Origin: Natrinema pallidum DSM 3751
GTDB taxonomy: Archaea; Halobacteriota; Halobacteria; Halobacteriales; Natrialbaceae
Direction of reading: 5' to 3'
Assembly (NCBI RefSeq): GCF_000337615.1
Contig: NZ_AOII01000045.1
Span: forward strand, 6,604-60,794
Length of the DNA stretch: 54,191 nucleotides
Every line of letters begins with the position of its first letter. The first letter of the stretch is position 1. A model generated the notes under the pieces. That model saw nothing but the letters and a program-made list of their open reading frames with translations. It had not been told where the DNA came from and did no database searches. A program made the position numbers and the translations under genes. Shown piece after piece: positions 17,276-25,660 of the stretch.

Positions 17276-18612
17276 GCGAAATCACCCAGCGAGGCGGTGT
17301 CGGCGTCGGCGGGCTCGTCGGGGTCATCGGTGCCCGCAGTCCCGCCGTCGTCGACCGCGTCGGCGCTGTCACTCGCCGCCCCTTCAGCGGGCGCATCGTC
17401 GGTCGACTCGGGGGCGGGCTCCGCACCGTCAGCGAGGTGGTCGGCAACGGTCGTCACGTCCTCGTCGCCCGGGTGGCGCTCCGGGGCAGACTCGAACGCC
17501 GAGTCGTCGTCCTCGAGCAGGTCGCGAACCCGCCGCTCGACGGCATCGCGGACGTTCGAGTCGGCGAGATCGCCGCTCCGGACGGTCTCGTCGATCTCGA
17601 GGGCGGCGTCGCTGAGACCCATCTCTCGCACCCGTTCGCGGACCGCATCGTCCGGGTTGGCGAAACTGACCGACACGTCCTCGTCCTCGTCCGGGAGGTC
17701 CCGGCGATCGTTCACGCGAGCGACGAGCGCGCCGCGGTCGATTGCGAGTTCCTCGACGGCCGCCGGGGCGATGGGTCGTCCCTCGCCTTCGACGGTGACG
17801 ATGACGACTGTGTCCGCGAGGTCGTGCTGGCGGACCCGCTCCTGGACGCGGTCGATGCCCTCGTCCGCGGCGAGGGCAACGTCGACGAAGACGAACTCGC
17901 GGGTCGAGGGCAGGCCGCGGCGACTGATACCGACCGTCCCGTCGTCCGCGAAGTCGACGAGGTTGTAGCCTCGGTCCGCGCGCTCGCTGGCGCTCGCGCG
18001 CTCGGTCGAACCGCAGTAGGTGACCCACGTGTCCAGTACTTCGGCGGTGTCGGGTTTGTGGTTGTCCCCCAGCAGAACGGCGTCGAAATCGACCGTCGAC
18101 TCGGCGAGGACGGTTTCGGTGTCCCAGTCGGCGTGTGCGAAGGGTTCGAAGAGACCGTGACTCACTAAACTCGCATGAGCAGCGTCGGCCGGCAGCGCGT
18201 CGAAATCGTAGGTGAGATCGTCCCGACGAGATCGAGGGACGAAGTCGAGTCCGTAGAAGGCGGTGTCGTCGACAACGACCGGCTCGGCCCCGAGCCGTGT
18301 CGCCAGACCGAGGTCCGCGAAGAGATCGAGCCACTGTGCGTCGCGTTTCGATTCGTGGTTGCCGACGACGGCGAGAAAGGGGATGTCGGCGTCGGCGAGC
18401 GTCCGGAGGATGTCGACGGTGCCCTGCAGGTCGACGAGGCTCGGCCGGCGGTCGTGAAAGAGGTCGCCGGCGTGGATCACCGCGTCGACATCGTCGGTGA
18501 CGGCATCCTCGACGACCGAGCGAAAGGCCTCGAGAAAGTCCTGGCGTCGCTCGGGCGAATTATACTGCCGATACCCGATATGAGTGTCGCCCGTATGAAT
18601 AACCCGCGTCAT
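17272..18612 (-). CDS. mre11: DNA double-strand break repair nuclease Mre11
   Basis: A 446-residue calcineurin-like phosphoesterase with all the metal-binding motifs: GDTHIGYRQ (start), HAGDLFHDRRPS, VVGNHESKRD, VSHGLFE and LLGDNHKPD. These bind two Mn ions for 3'-5' exonuclease and endonuclease activity on DNA ends. The last 90 residues or so are Asp/Ala/Glu-rich and probably disordered. A TATA-like CTTTAGGG about 27 bases upstream supports the ATG at 18612. It overlaps rad50 by four bases, the usual archaeal order. Confidence 0.96.
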   Translation of the reverse strand: MTRVIHTGDTHIGYRQYNSPERRQDFLEAFRSVVEDAVTDDVDAVIHAGDLFHDRRPSLVDLQGTVDILRTLADADIPFLAVVGNHESKRDAQWLDLFADLGLATRLGAEPVVVDDTAFYGLDFVPRSRRDDLTYDFDALPADAAHASLVSHGLFEPFAHADWDTETVLAESTVDFDAVLLGDNHKPDTAEVLDTWVTYCGSTERASASERADRGYNLVDFADDGTVGISRRGLPSTREFVFVDVALAADEGIDRVQERVRQHDLADTVVIVTVEGEGRPIAPAAVEELAIDRGALVARVNDRRDLPDEDEDVSVSFANPDDAVRERVREMGLSDAALEIDETVRSGDLADSNVRDAVERRVRDLLEDDDSAFESAPERHPGDEDVTTVADHLADGAEPAPESTDDAPAEGAASDSADAVDDGGTAGTDDPDEPADADTASLGDFA

Positions 18613-18794
18613 TGTCCCCTCGTTGGCAGGCGCTCCCTAAAGGGATTCCGTGACCGAAGTGAAAGTGAACCGGATGGGTCGCGTCAGTGGCAACCGAGGC
18701 GAATCGGGCTTGTGGTTGTGAACTATCCCACAATAATCACAGCACCTATTGGTTGGAGACGAAACATGCGTGAGTAGTGGGAGAGTTGCGTTGC

Positions 18795-19248
18795 ATGAAC
18801 GCCACGACCGCGAAGACGTTGGTGTTGTTGGTCCTCGTGATCGGGCTCTTGCTGAATCCGCTCTCTCTCTATCCGGACGACCTCGTCGGCTCAGGAACGG
18901 TATCAACGTATGACGTCGAGCGGGTACCGAACGAAAGCGTCGCAGAAATGGCCGGAGTCCGATCCGACCGAACGCTCAAATGCGGAACGGAGCGAGCCTG
19001 TGCCCTTGAGCGGGAAACCGCCGAGAACGTCTCGAGCGAGTCGGATCGATCGGAACTCCTGTGTTCCCGACTACTACTCCGGTCGATCGGGATGGTGTGT
19101 ACCGCCGTCGACTGACATCGCCGTGGACAGCAGTCGCTCTCCTGACTGGTGGGCCGGAAAACGACGACTCGAGCCGCTGACGGTGGAATCCATCCGCCGC
19201 GAGAAACGACGATTAGATCGCGCTTACGAGTCAATCCCGAGGCTGTAG
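18795..19248 (+). pseudogene. Exported or membrane-anchored hypothetical protein, probably frameshifted
   Basis: The frame from ATG 18795 gives an N-terminal hydrophobic helix (AKTLVLLVLVIGLLLNPLSL) and then an extracellular-like segment (YDVERVPNESVAEMAGVRSD, CGTERACALERETAEN) before stopping at 19115. Near 19060 the natural continuation seems to move to another frame, where VPDYYSGRSGWCVPPSTD runs to a stop at 19248. The N-terminal part looks like a genuine haloarchaeal protein of unknown function. The frameshift is inferred from composition, not alignment. If it is absent, the gene is an intact 106-residue CDS (18795-19115). The tail overlaps the 3' end of the convergent regulator gene. 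Confidence 0.45.
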
Positions 19249-19493
19249 AGCCGCTTGCGAGCGTCGGAAAACGAGAACCGGGAATCGATGACGTTCTCCT
19301 CGTCGAGACGGTTCAACGCGTACCGGACCGTCCGGGACGGCAGCAGCGTCTCGTCGGCGATCTGTTGCTGGGTCATCGTGTCGTTGTATTCGAGGACCTT
19401 CGCGACGAGTTTCGCGCTCGGCGGCAGGTCTCGGACGTCGTCCCACGTTCCGCGCTCAGTAGTCTCCTGTCGAAGCCGCTCTGAAGCACTCAT
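19224..19493 (-). CDS. MarR-like winged helix-turn-helix regulator
   Basis: An 89-residue single-domain regulator starting MSASERLRQETTERGTWDDV. The winged helix is clear: SAKLVAKVLEYNDTMTQQQI, then the recognition helix LLPSRTVRYALNRLDEENVI and wing DSRFSFSDARKRLYSLG. Very similar small regulators are common in haloarchaea. It may be a general promoter-binding or stress regulator; the target is unknown. The ATG at 19493 is preferred over in-frame codons further upstream because those would overlap the AT-rich promoter. It is divergent from PAN and flanked by an inverted repeat that may be its own operator. Confidence 0.85.
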   Translation of the reverse strand: MSASERLRQETTERGTWDDVRDLPPSAKLVAKVLEYNDTMTQQQIADETLLPSRTVRYALNRLDEENVIDSRFSFSDARKRLYSLGIDS

Positions 19494-19507
19494 CCTACTC
19501 CCCCATT

Positions 19508-19539
19508 CCGAATACAGAGTAATAATATTTGCTATTCGG
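19508..19539. promoter_or_regulatory. Inverted repeat in the wHTH/PAN divergent promoter
   Basis: CCGAATA (19508-19514) and TATTCGG (19533-19539) form a perfect 7-base inverted repeat around an AT-rich core containing AATAATATT. The core is the probable TATA of the leftward regulator gene, so the repeat is well placed as an autoregulatory operator. PAN's own TATA is about 55 bases further right. Confidence 0.5.
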
Positions 19540-19590
19540 TTTAATATCCTACGGTTATATTTCGAGGACGAATGCACCTACCCGAAGTCT

Positions 19591-19598
19591 CTTATGAA
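19591..19598 (+). promoter_or_regulatory. TATA box of PAN gene
   Basis: CTTATGAA lies about 25 bases before the ATG at 19620 and supports that start over an in-frame ATG at 19572. A second AT-rich box (GGTTATATTTC, about 19553-19563) lies further upstream. Confidence 0.5.
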
Positions 19599-19619
19599 CC
19601 AGCACCCAAAGGGCGGGTA

Positions 19620-20837
19620 ATGAGCGACACCGCGGACGACGTCGACCTCCCATACGACGAGGACGAGGCGTCCCAACAGGAGAAAATCCAGGCGCTCGAG
19701 GAACGGCTGGAGATCCTCGAGGCGCAAAACGAGGAGATGCGCGACAAACTCCTCGACGCCAACGCCGAGAACAACAAGTACCAGCAGAAACTCGAGCGTC
19801 TCACACACGAGAACAAGAAACTCAAACAGTCCCCGCTGTTCGTCGCCACCGTCCAGGAAGTCACGGACGAGGGCGTCATCATCAAACAACACGGGAACAA
19901 CCAGGAGGCGCTGACGGAAGTCACCGACGAGATGCGCGCGGACATCGAACCCGACGCCCGGGTCGCGGTCAACAACTCGCTGTCGATCGTCAAGCCCCTC
20001 TCGAACGAGACCGACGTCCGCGCCCGCGTGATGGAGGTCACCGAGAGTCCGGACGTCAGCTACGAGGACATCGGCGGGCTCGAAGAGCAGATGCAGGAAG
20101 TCCGAGAGACCGTCGAGATGCCCCTCGAGAAGCCCGAGATGTTCGACGACGTGGGGATCGATCCGCCCAGCGGCGTCCTCCTCTACGGGCCGCCGGGCAC
20201 GGGGAAGACGATGCTCGCCAAGGCCGTCGCCAACCAGACCGACGCCACGTTCATCAAGATGGCCGGCTCGGAGCTGGTGCACAAGTTCATCGGCGAGGGC
20301 GCGAAGCTGGTTCGCGACCTCTTCGATGTCGCCCGCGAACACGAGCCCGCCGTCATCTTCATCGACGAGATCGACGCCATCGCGGCCAAGCGAACCGAAT
20401 CCAAGACCTCCGGCGATGCCGAGGTCCAGCGGACGATGATGCAACTGCTCTCCGAGATGGACGGCTTCGAGGAGCGCGGCGAGATCCGCATCATCGCCGC
20501 CACCAACCGCTTCGACATGCTCGACCGCGCCATTCTCCGTCCCGGCCGGTTCGACCGCCTGATCGAAGTGCCCAAGCCGAACGCGGAGGGTCGCGAGATC
20601 ATCTTCGAGATCCACACCCGCGGAATGAACGTCGCCGACGACGTCGAGTTCGCCGAACTGGCCGCCGAGGCCGAAGACGCCTCCGGTGCCGACATCAAAG
20701 CCGTCTGTACCGAGGCCGGCATGTTCGCCATTCGCGACGACCGCACCGAGATCCGGATGGAGGACTTCCGCAGCGCCTGGGACAAGGTCGAGGCCGAATC
20801 CGACGAGTCCGAAGAGGTCTCGAAGACGTTCGCCTGA
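19620..20837 (+). CDS. pan: Proteasome-activating nucleotidase PAN
   Basis: A 405-residue AAA+ ATPase, the archaeal counterpart of the 26S proteasome ATPase ring. It unfolds substrates for the 20S proteasome in the cytoplasm. Residues about 15-75 form a coiled coil (EERLEILEAQNEEMRDKLLD); an OB-fold region follows (SPLFVATVQEVTDEGVIIKQ). The AAA domain has Walker A GPPGTGKTMLAKA near residue 190, Walker B AVIFIDEIDAIAAK, sensor and Arg-finger regions (IIAATNRFDMLDRAILRPGR). The C-terminus ends KTFA, with Phe where the proteasome-docking HbYX motif has Tyr. Confidence 0.95.
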   Translation: MSDTADDVDLPYDEDEASQQEKIQALEERLEILEAQNEEMRDKLLDANAENNKYQQKLERLTHENKKLKQSPLFVATVQEVTDEGVIIKQHGNNQEALTEVTDEMRADIEPDARVAVNNSLSIVKPLSNETDVRARVMEVTESPDVSYEDIGGLEEQMQEVRETVEMPLEKPEMFDDVGIDPPSGVLLYGPPGTGKTMLAKAVANQTDATFIKMAGSELVHKFIGEGAKLVRDLFDVAREHEPAVIFIDEIDAIAAKRTESKTSGDAEVQRTMMQLLSEMDGFEERGEIRIIAATNRFDMLDRAILRPGRFDRLIEVPKPNAEGREIIFEIHTRGMNVADDVEFAELAAEAEDASGADIKAVCTEAGMFAIRDDRTEIRMEDFRSAWDKVEAESDESEEVSKTFA

Positions 20838-20860
20838 ACGCACCCCGACGTCGACAGCCG

Positions 20861-20880
20861 TTCTCCTCTTTCGGTTTTCC
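20861..20880 (+). terminator. Pyrimidine-rich candidate terminator after PAN
   Basis: TTCTCCTCTTTCGGTTTTCC begins 24 bases after the PAN stop. Haloarchaeal transcripts often end in T-rich tracts without a strong hairpin. The rest of 20838-21061 shows no gene. Confidence 0.4.
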
Positions 20881-21061
20881 GCCGCTCGAGCGACGGCGAT
20901 ATCGTCGATGGGCGGTCGCAGTGTGGACCCACCGCCGCGTTCTCTCTACCGGGATCGCTGCGGCCGCAATAGCTGACGGCCGGCCGCACCGCTCGGCGCT
21001 CTCGACAGGGACCGAGAACATCGAGTGGCAACGCGTTGTCCGTCGGAACGCCGGGTCGACG

Positions 21062-21199
21062 TTACAGCGACGAGAAGACGAGCCACGGAACGACGAACAT
21101 CAGCAGTGTTAGCAGCCCGAGAATGGCGACATACCCGATACCCGTTCCTGCCGCAGTGAGCCACGACGGATGCTCGAATTCGCTGAGATCGACTGCCAT
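21062..21199 (-). CDS. Small single-pass membrane protein
   Basis: A 45-residue protein beginning MAVDLSEFEHPSWLTAAGTG, then one hydrophobic helix (YVAILGLLTLLMFVVPWLVF) and a short Ser-Leu end. A TATA-like GTTTATGCG on the minus strand (21222-21230) lies about 27 bases upstream of the ATG at 21199, which supports a leaderless small gene. The protein is acidic before the helix, so the N-terminus may face either side. No function can be assigned. Typical haloarchaeal codon use (GTC, CTC, TCG) supports real coding. Confidence 0.65.
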   Translation of the reverse strand: MAVDLSEFEHPSWLTAAGTGIGYVAILGLLTLLMFVVPWLVFSSL

Positions 21200-21414
21200 G
21201 TCAGTTGTAACCGGTGACGAACGCATAAACATACCGGAACACCGAGTCGAAACTCGCCGTTTCCGTCGGGATGTGTGCCCTGCTTCCTGATCCTCCTCGT
21301 CACACCCATCCTCGGGCGGGCACTATCCGTAAGCCTCGCTGCGATCGCCGTCGTCACCGACGCCGAGAGCGGTTTTCGGACCGCTTTTACCGGGTGGGCC
21401 GCTACGGGCACCCA

Positions 21415-21969
21415 ATGACGAAGATCGTCGTGGTGGACAACCACGGACAGTTCACCCACTTGGAGCGCCGGGCGCTTCGCGACCTCGGCGTCGACACGGA
21501 ATTGATCGATAACGAGACGCCGCCGAAAGACGTCGACGCCGACGGCGTCGTCCTCTCGGGAGGCCCGGACATGGATCGGATCGGGGAGTCGCCGGCCTAT
21601 CTCGAGGCGGACGTGCCGGTTCTGGGCATCTGCCTGGGAATGCAATTGATCGCCGCTGAACTCGGCGGTAGCGTCGGGAGCGGCGAGTACGGCGGGTACG
21701 CCGACGTGACCGTCGACATCGTCGACGACGACGACCCGCTGACCGGTTCGCTGCACCCCGAAACCCGCGTCTGGGCGAGTCACGCCGACGAGGTCACGGA
21801 ACTGCCGGCGGGCTTCGAACTGACGGCGAAAAGCGACGTCTGTAACGTCGAAGCGATGAGCGACACCGACCGCGATCTCTACGGCGTCCAGTGGCACCCC
21901 GAGGTCGCCCACACCGAGGAGGGCGACGAGATATTCGAGAACTTCCTGGCGATCTGCGAATCGCGGTAG
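21415..21969 (+). CDS. guaAA: GMP synthase subunit A (glutamine amidotransferase)
   Basis: A 184-residue class I glutamine amidotransferase. The nucleophile Cys sits in GICLGMQL, and the catalytic His and Glu in VQWHPEVAH. The N-terminus IVVVDNHGQFTHLERRAL is that of archaeal GMP synthase amidotransferases, which are separate from the ATP-pyrophosphatase subunit B, unlike the fused bacterial GuaA. It supplies ammonia for XMP to GMP conversion in purine synthesis. Subunit B is not in this window. A TATA-like CTTTTAC (21384-21390) sits about 27 bases upstream of the ATG, confirming the start. Confidence 0.93.
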   Translation: MTKIVVVDNHGQFTHLERRALRDLGVDTELIDNETPPKDVDADGVVLSGGPDMDRIGESPAYLEADVPVLGICLGMQLIAAELGGSVGSGEYGGYADVTVDIVDDDDPLTGSLHPETRVWASHADEVTELPAGFELTAKSDVCNVEAMSDTDRDLYGVQWHPEVAHTEEGDEIFENFLAICESR

Positions 21970-22064
21970 TCACGCGGCCGTTCCGAGTCGCGCCACCGTA
22001 CCCTCACGACATGACAACGGGCCGACCGTCACTGTCTTTACCGTTCGCCCGGATGTGAGACACG

Positions 22065-22571
22065 ATGACAGTCGACACTGTCGGCCGGTTCGAACGCGCA
22101 CTCGAGGGACTCGAGGTTGGACTCGAGCGCGTGGCGGCCGCCGACGCGAGCGAGCGGATCGGAACGATCGCTGCGGAACCAGCGATCGGTGTTCCCCTCC
22201 CCTTCGACGGCGTATCGCTCCCGGCATCGGTGACGACCGAGCCGACGGCCGCCGAGCTAACGGCTGCTCGAACCGGCGTCACCCCGGTCGGGTTCGCGAT
22301 CGCGGAGTACGGCACGGTCGCCGTCGAATCGACGGCCGGCGGCGCGGAACCGATCAGTCTCTACCCGGAGCGACACGTCGCCGTCGTCGCCGAGAGCGAT
22401 ATCGTCCCCGATCTCAGCACCGGCTTCGACCGACTCGCCGACGGGTTCGATGCGGGTCGTGACAGCGTCGTCTTCGCGACCGGCCGGAGCGCGACCGCCG
22501 ACATGGGCGACCTCGTCCACGGCGTCCACGGGCCCGGCGATGTTCACGTGATCGTCCTGGAGGATCGATAG
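22065..22571 (+). CDS. lutC: LUD-domain protein, LutC-like
   Basis: A 168-residue protein of the LUD (LutC/YkgG) family. It keeps the family core: TAARTGVTPVGFAIAEYGTV, then VESTAGGAEPISLYPERHVA and a C-terminal TGRSATADMGDLVHGVHGPG. LutC is the small partner of LutA and LutB in non-flavin L-lactate oxidation to pyruvate. A TATA-like TCTTTA (22035-22040) lies about 27 bases upstream. The next gene, a LutB-LutA fusion, starts two bases after its stop, so the two are one operon. Confidence 0.87.
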   Translation: MTVDTVGRFERALEGLEVGLERVAAADASERIGTIAAEPAIGVPLPFDGVSLPASVTTEPTAAELTAARTGVTPVGFAIAEYGTVAVESTAGGAEPISLYPERHVAVVAESDIVPDLSTGFDRLADGFDAGRDSVVFATGRSATADMGDLVHGVHGPGDVHVIVLEDR

Positions 22572-22572
22572 G

Positions 22573-24900
22573 ATGGCCCAACGCACGCGCTCGGACCGAG
22601 CGGACCGGATTCGGCACCTGCTCGAGACCGAGGGACCGGCGATCCACGCCCAGGCGAGCGCCTCGAACGCCCGCCGAAAGGAGACCTACGGCGGGACCGA
22701 CGACCTCGAGGAACTGCGGACGGAGGCGCGATCGATCAAGGAAGCCGCCATCGATCGGCTCCCCGAGTTGATCGAGACGGTCCGCGAAGCCGTCGAGGAA
22801 AACGGCGGGACCGTCTACGTCGCGGACGACGCCGCGGACGCGAACGCGTACGTGGCCGACGTGGTCAACCGCGAGGCCGCGAACGGTACCGACGGCGCGA
22901 CAGCGGCCGCGTCGCCGTCGGTCGTCAAATCGAAGTCCATGACGACCGAGGAGATCGAGCTCAACGACGCGCTCGAGGCCGACGGGATCGATGTCACCGA
23001 GACCGATCTGGGCGAGTGGGTCCTCCAAATCGCGGACGAGACGCCCTCCCACATCGTCGGCCCGGCGATGCACATCTCCCGCGCGGAGATCGCCGAGTTG
23101 TTCAACGAGCGGTTCGACCCCGACGAGCCGTTCGAGACCGCCGAAGAACTCACGCGGTTCGCCCGGGACCACCTCGGCGAGATCATCACCGACGCCGATG
23201 TGGGAGTCACCGGCGCGAACTTCGTCGTCGCCGACAGCGGGACGATCGCGCTCGTCACGAACGAGGGCAACGCCCGGAAATGTGCGGTCACGCCCGACAC
23301 GCACGTCGCGGTCGCGGGCGTCGAGAAACTGCTCCCGACGCTGTCGGACCTCGAGCCGTTCGTCGACATCATCGCAAAGAGCGCGACCGGCCAGCCGATC
23401 TCCCAGTACGTGACGATGCTGTCGCCGCCGACCGACTCGCCGACGCTGGACTTCGACACACCGGACGAGCCGATCACGGCCGGCGAGGGAGCGGCGGCCG
23501 ACGGGACGGGAGCGGACGGACCCGGAGACCAGGACCGCGACTTCCACCTCGTCCTGCTGGACAACGGCCGCATGGACATGTGCGAGGACGACCAACTCCG
23601 GGAAACCTTGTACTGCATCCGTTGTGGCGCGTGCTCGAACTCGTGTGCGAACTTCCAGTCCGTCGGCGGCCACGGCTTCGGCGGCGAGACCTATTCGGGA
23701 GGCATCGCCACCGGCTGGGAGGCCGGCGTCCACGGTCAGGCGTCCGCGGCCGAGTTCAACGACCTCTGTACCGGCTGTACGAACTGCGTCGACGCCTGCC
23801 CGGTGAAGATCGACATCCCGTGGATCAACACCGTCGTCAGGGACCGGCTCAACCGCAGCGCCGAGGCCGAATCGTACGACTTTCTCGTCGACGGCCTCAC
23901 CCCCGACGCGGAGTCGGGCGGGCTCGACCCCGGCAAACGCTTCTTCGGCAACATCGGCGCGGTCGCGAAGGCCGCCAGCGCGACCGCCCCCGTCTCGAAC
24001 TGGCTTGCCGACGCCGGCCCCGTCCGCGCGGTTCTCGAGCGGACCCTCGGTATCGACCGGCGGCGCGACCTGCCGACCTTCCGTCGACAGTCGCTCGTCG
24101 ATTGGTTCGAGGGGCGAGGCGGCGCGGACGCGTCGAGCCAACGGGCAGCACGAGCGAACTCCCGAGATGGGAGCACCGATGTCGACCGCGAGGTCGTTCT
24201 CTACCCCGACGTCTACACGAACTACGTCGACGTCGACCGCGGGAAGGCCGCCGTCCGTGCGCTCGAGGCGCTGGGGGTTCCGGTGCGAGTCCCCGACCTC
24301 CCTGAAAGCGGACGTGCGGCCCTTTCCCAGGGAATGATCGCCACGGCGGACCGGCAGGCAAGTCGCCTCTACGCCGCGCTGGCCGAGGACCTCGATGCCG
24401 GCCGGGACGTGGTCGTCATCGAACCCTCCGATCTGGCGGCCATGCACCGCGAGTACGAGCGCCTGCTGCCGGAGCACTCGTTCGAGCGGCTTCGGGACGG
24501 CAGCTACGAACTCTGCGAGTACGTCTACGGACTCCTCGAGAACGGGGCCGATCCGACGGCCCTGTCGACCGGCGACGGCGCAGCGCCGGTCGCCTACCAC
24601 TCCCATTGCCAGCAGCGCACGCTCGATCTCGAAGCGCCAACCGTCGCCGTCCTCGAGCAGTGCGGGTACGCGCCCGCGACCTCCGACGCCGAGTGTTGTG
24701 GCATGGCCGGCTCCTTCGGATACAAGCGGGAGTACTACGAACTCAGTCTGGACGTCGGCGAGCGGCTGGCGACGCAAGTCGATGGTGCCGAGACCGTTGT
24801 CGCGTCGGGGACGTCCTGTGGCGACCACCTCGAGACGCTACTCGAGCGCGACGTTCCGCATCCGATCGAGTTGCTCGCCCCTGGTGGCCCTCGGACGTAG
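22573..24900 (+). CDS. LutB-LutA-type fusion iron-sulfur oxidoreductase
   Basis: A 775-residue protein combining what are two proteins in Bacillus. Residues about 60-300 form the LUD domain of LutB (KSKSMTTEEIELNDALEADG, GANFVVADSGTIALVTNEGN). Two ferredoxin-type 4Fe-4S motifs follow near residue 348 (CIRCGACSNSC) and 397 (CTGCTNCVDACP). The C-terminal third has the paired Cys-rich CCG domains of LutA; the second is clear (HSHCQQRT near 680, ECCGMAGSFG near 706), while the first lacks an obvious CCG and is YPDVYTNYVD-like. Probable role: cytoplasmic lactate or glycolate-type oxidation with electrons passed to a carrier. It forms an operon with lutC. Confidence 0.88.
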   Translation: MAQRTRSDRADRIRHLLETEGPAIHAQASASNARRKETYGGTDDLEELRTEARSIKEAAIDRLPELIETVREAVEENGGTVYVADDAADANAYVADVVNREAANGTDGATAAASPSVVKSKSMTTEEIELNDALEADGIDVTETDLGEWVLQIADETPSHIVGPAMHISRAEIAELFNERFDPDEPFETAEELTRFARDHLGEIITDADVGVTGANFVVADSGTIALVTNEGNARKCAVTPDTHVAVAGVEKLLPTLSDLEPFVDIIAKSATGQPISQYVTMLSPPTDSPTLDFDTPDEPITAGEGAAADGTGADGPGDQDRDFHLVLLDNGRMDMCEDDQLRETLYCIRCGACSNSCANFQSVGGHGFGGETYSGGIATGWEAGVHGQASAAEFNDLCTGCTNCVDACPVKIDIPWINTVVRDRLNRSAEAESYDFLVDGLTPDAESGGLDPGKRFFGNIGAVAKAASATAPVSNWLADAGPVRAVLERTLGIDRRRDLPTFRRQSLVDWFEGRGGADASSQRAARANSRDGSTDVDREVVLYPDVYTNYVDVDRGKAAVRALEALGVPVRVPDLPESGRAALSQGMIATADRQASRLYAALAEDLDAGRDVVVIEPSDLAAMHREYERLLPEHSFERLRDGSYELCEYVYGLLENGADPTALSTGDGAAPVAYHSHCQQRTLDLEAPTVAVLEQCGYAPATSDAECCGMAGSFGYKREYYELSLDVGERLATQVDGAETVVASGTSCGDHLETLLERDVPHPIELLAPGGPRT

Positions 24901-24951
24901 CGGCCGCTCTCCGTCGGTGTGCCGGGGAGAAACGACGTTCGGACGGACCGG

Positions 24952-25200
24952 CTACGCCCCGAACAGGTCGTCGACCGCGTGTCGCGCCGCGAGCGCGGCG
25001 TCGTCGGCGACCTGTTCGGGATCGGCCTCGTCCGCCGGCGCGTTGAGGTAGACGTCGACCTCGAGGACGCCGTCCTCGAAGACGACGGTCACGTCGTAAT
25101 CGCGCACGTCGGACTGTTTGTACTGTGAAAAGATGACGCCTTCCGCGGCGTCCGAGGCCGTCTGAACGACGGTCTCGTCCGTCGGCTCGTCAGTCGGCAT
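24952..25200 (-). CDS. DUF3194 family protein
   Basis: An 82-residue acidic protein with a beta-alpha pattern: VVQTASDAAEGVIFSQYK, then VRDYDVTVVFEDGVLEVDVY and a C-terminal helix ADDAALAARHAVDDLF. Archaeal DUF3194 proteins are regularly encoded directly after prefoldin beta. Here its ATG is the base next to the prefoldin stop, so the two are co-transcribed. Function unknown; the neighbourhood suggests a link to chaperoning or translation. It has no Cys, membrane segment or signal. Confidence 0.85.
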   Translation of the reverse strand: MPTDEPTDETVVQTASDAAEGVIFSQYKQSDVRDYDVTVVFEDGVLEVDVYLNAPADEADPEQVADDAALAARHAVDDLFGA

Positions 25201-25596
25201 TTACGCGCCGCCAGCGCCCGGGCCGCCGGGACCGGCCGGACCGCCGCCCATGCCGCCGCCGAGCAGGTCCTCGAGTTCCTCCTGAAGGCTCTCGAACTGG
25301 TCCTGGACGCGCTCTTCCTGCTTCTCGAGGGTCTCGAGGCGGATTTCGAGGGAGTCGACCTTGTCCTCGAGGTCCTCCTCGGCCTGGTCGTAGTCGGTCT
25401 CGACGAGGAGTTCGCCGACGTTCCGGTACATCGTCGTTCCTTCGTCGATGTTCTCGAGTTCGTCGAGGGCGTTCTGTGCCTCGGTGAGACCCGATTCGGC
25501 TTCCTGTTTCTGGACGGCGACTTCCTGTGCCGTCTCCTGCAGATCCTGTAGCTGCTCGATTTTCTCTTGTGCTTCCGGCGGCAGGTTTCCTTGCAT
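25201..25596 (-). CDS. pfdB: Prefoldin subunit beta
   Basis: A 131-residue protein with the beta-prefoldin plan. The N-terminal coiled coil ([20 protein letters not shown]) leads to the beta-hairpin region with the conserved [20 protein letters not shown], followed by the second coiled coil to about residue 112. The last 20 residues are Gly/Pro-rich ([13 protein letters not shown]) and disordered. It forms the alpha2-beta4 hexamer that delivers unfolded proteins to the thermosome. It is encoded in the conserved L37ae-RpoP-Pcc1-prefoldin neighbourhood. Confidence 0.95.
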   Translation of the reverse strand: MQGNLPPEAQEKIEQLQDLQETAQEVAVQKQEAESGLTEAQNALDELENIDEGTTMYRNVGELLVETDYDQAEEDLEDKVDSLEIRLETLEKQEERVQDQFESLQEELEDLLGGGMGGGPAGPGGPGAGGA

Positions 25597-25660
25597 ATCT
25601 CGACCGTCGCCCTCCGGACTGATAAAGCCAAGCTTTGTCTTCCGTCCGGGGGATCGGACC

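Noticed and set aside
15065-17968. Long rightward open frames over rad50 and mre11.
   Set aside because: They are the reverse of the acidic coiled-coil coding strand; translations show no motifs while the minus strand carries Walker A/B, zinc hook and nuclease motifs.
22414-24828. An 804-codon leftward open frame over the Lut fusion gene.
   Set aside because: It is Arg/Val/Gly-rich without domains, and the rightward frame contains clear ferredoxin and CCG motifs.
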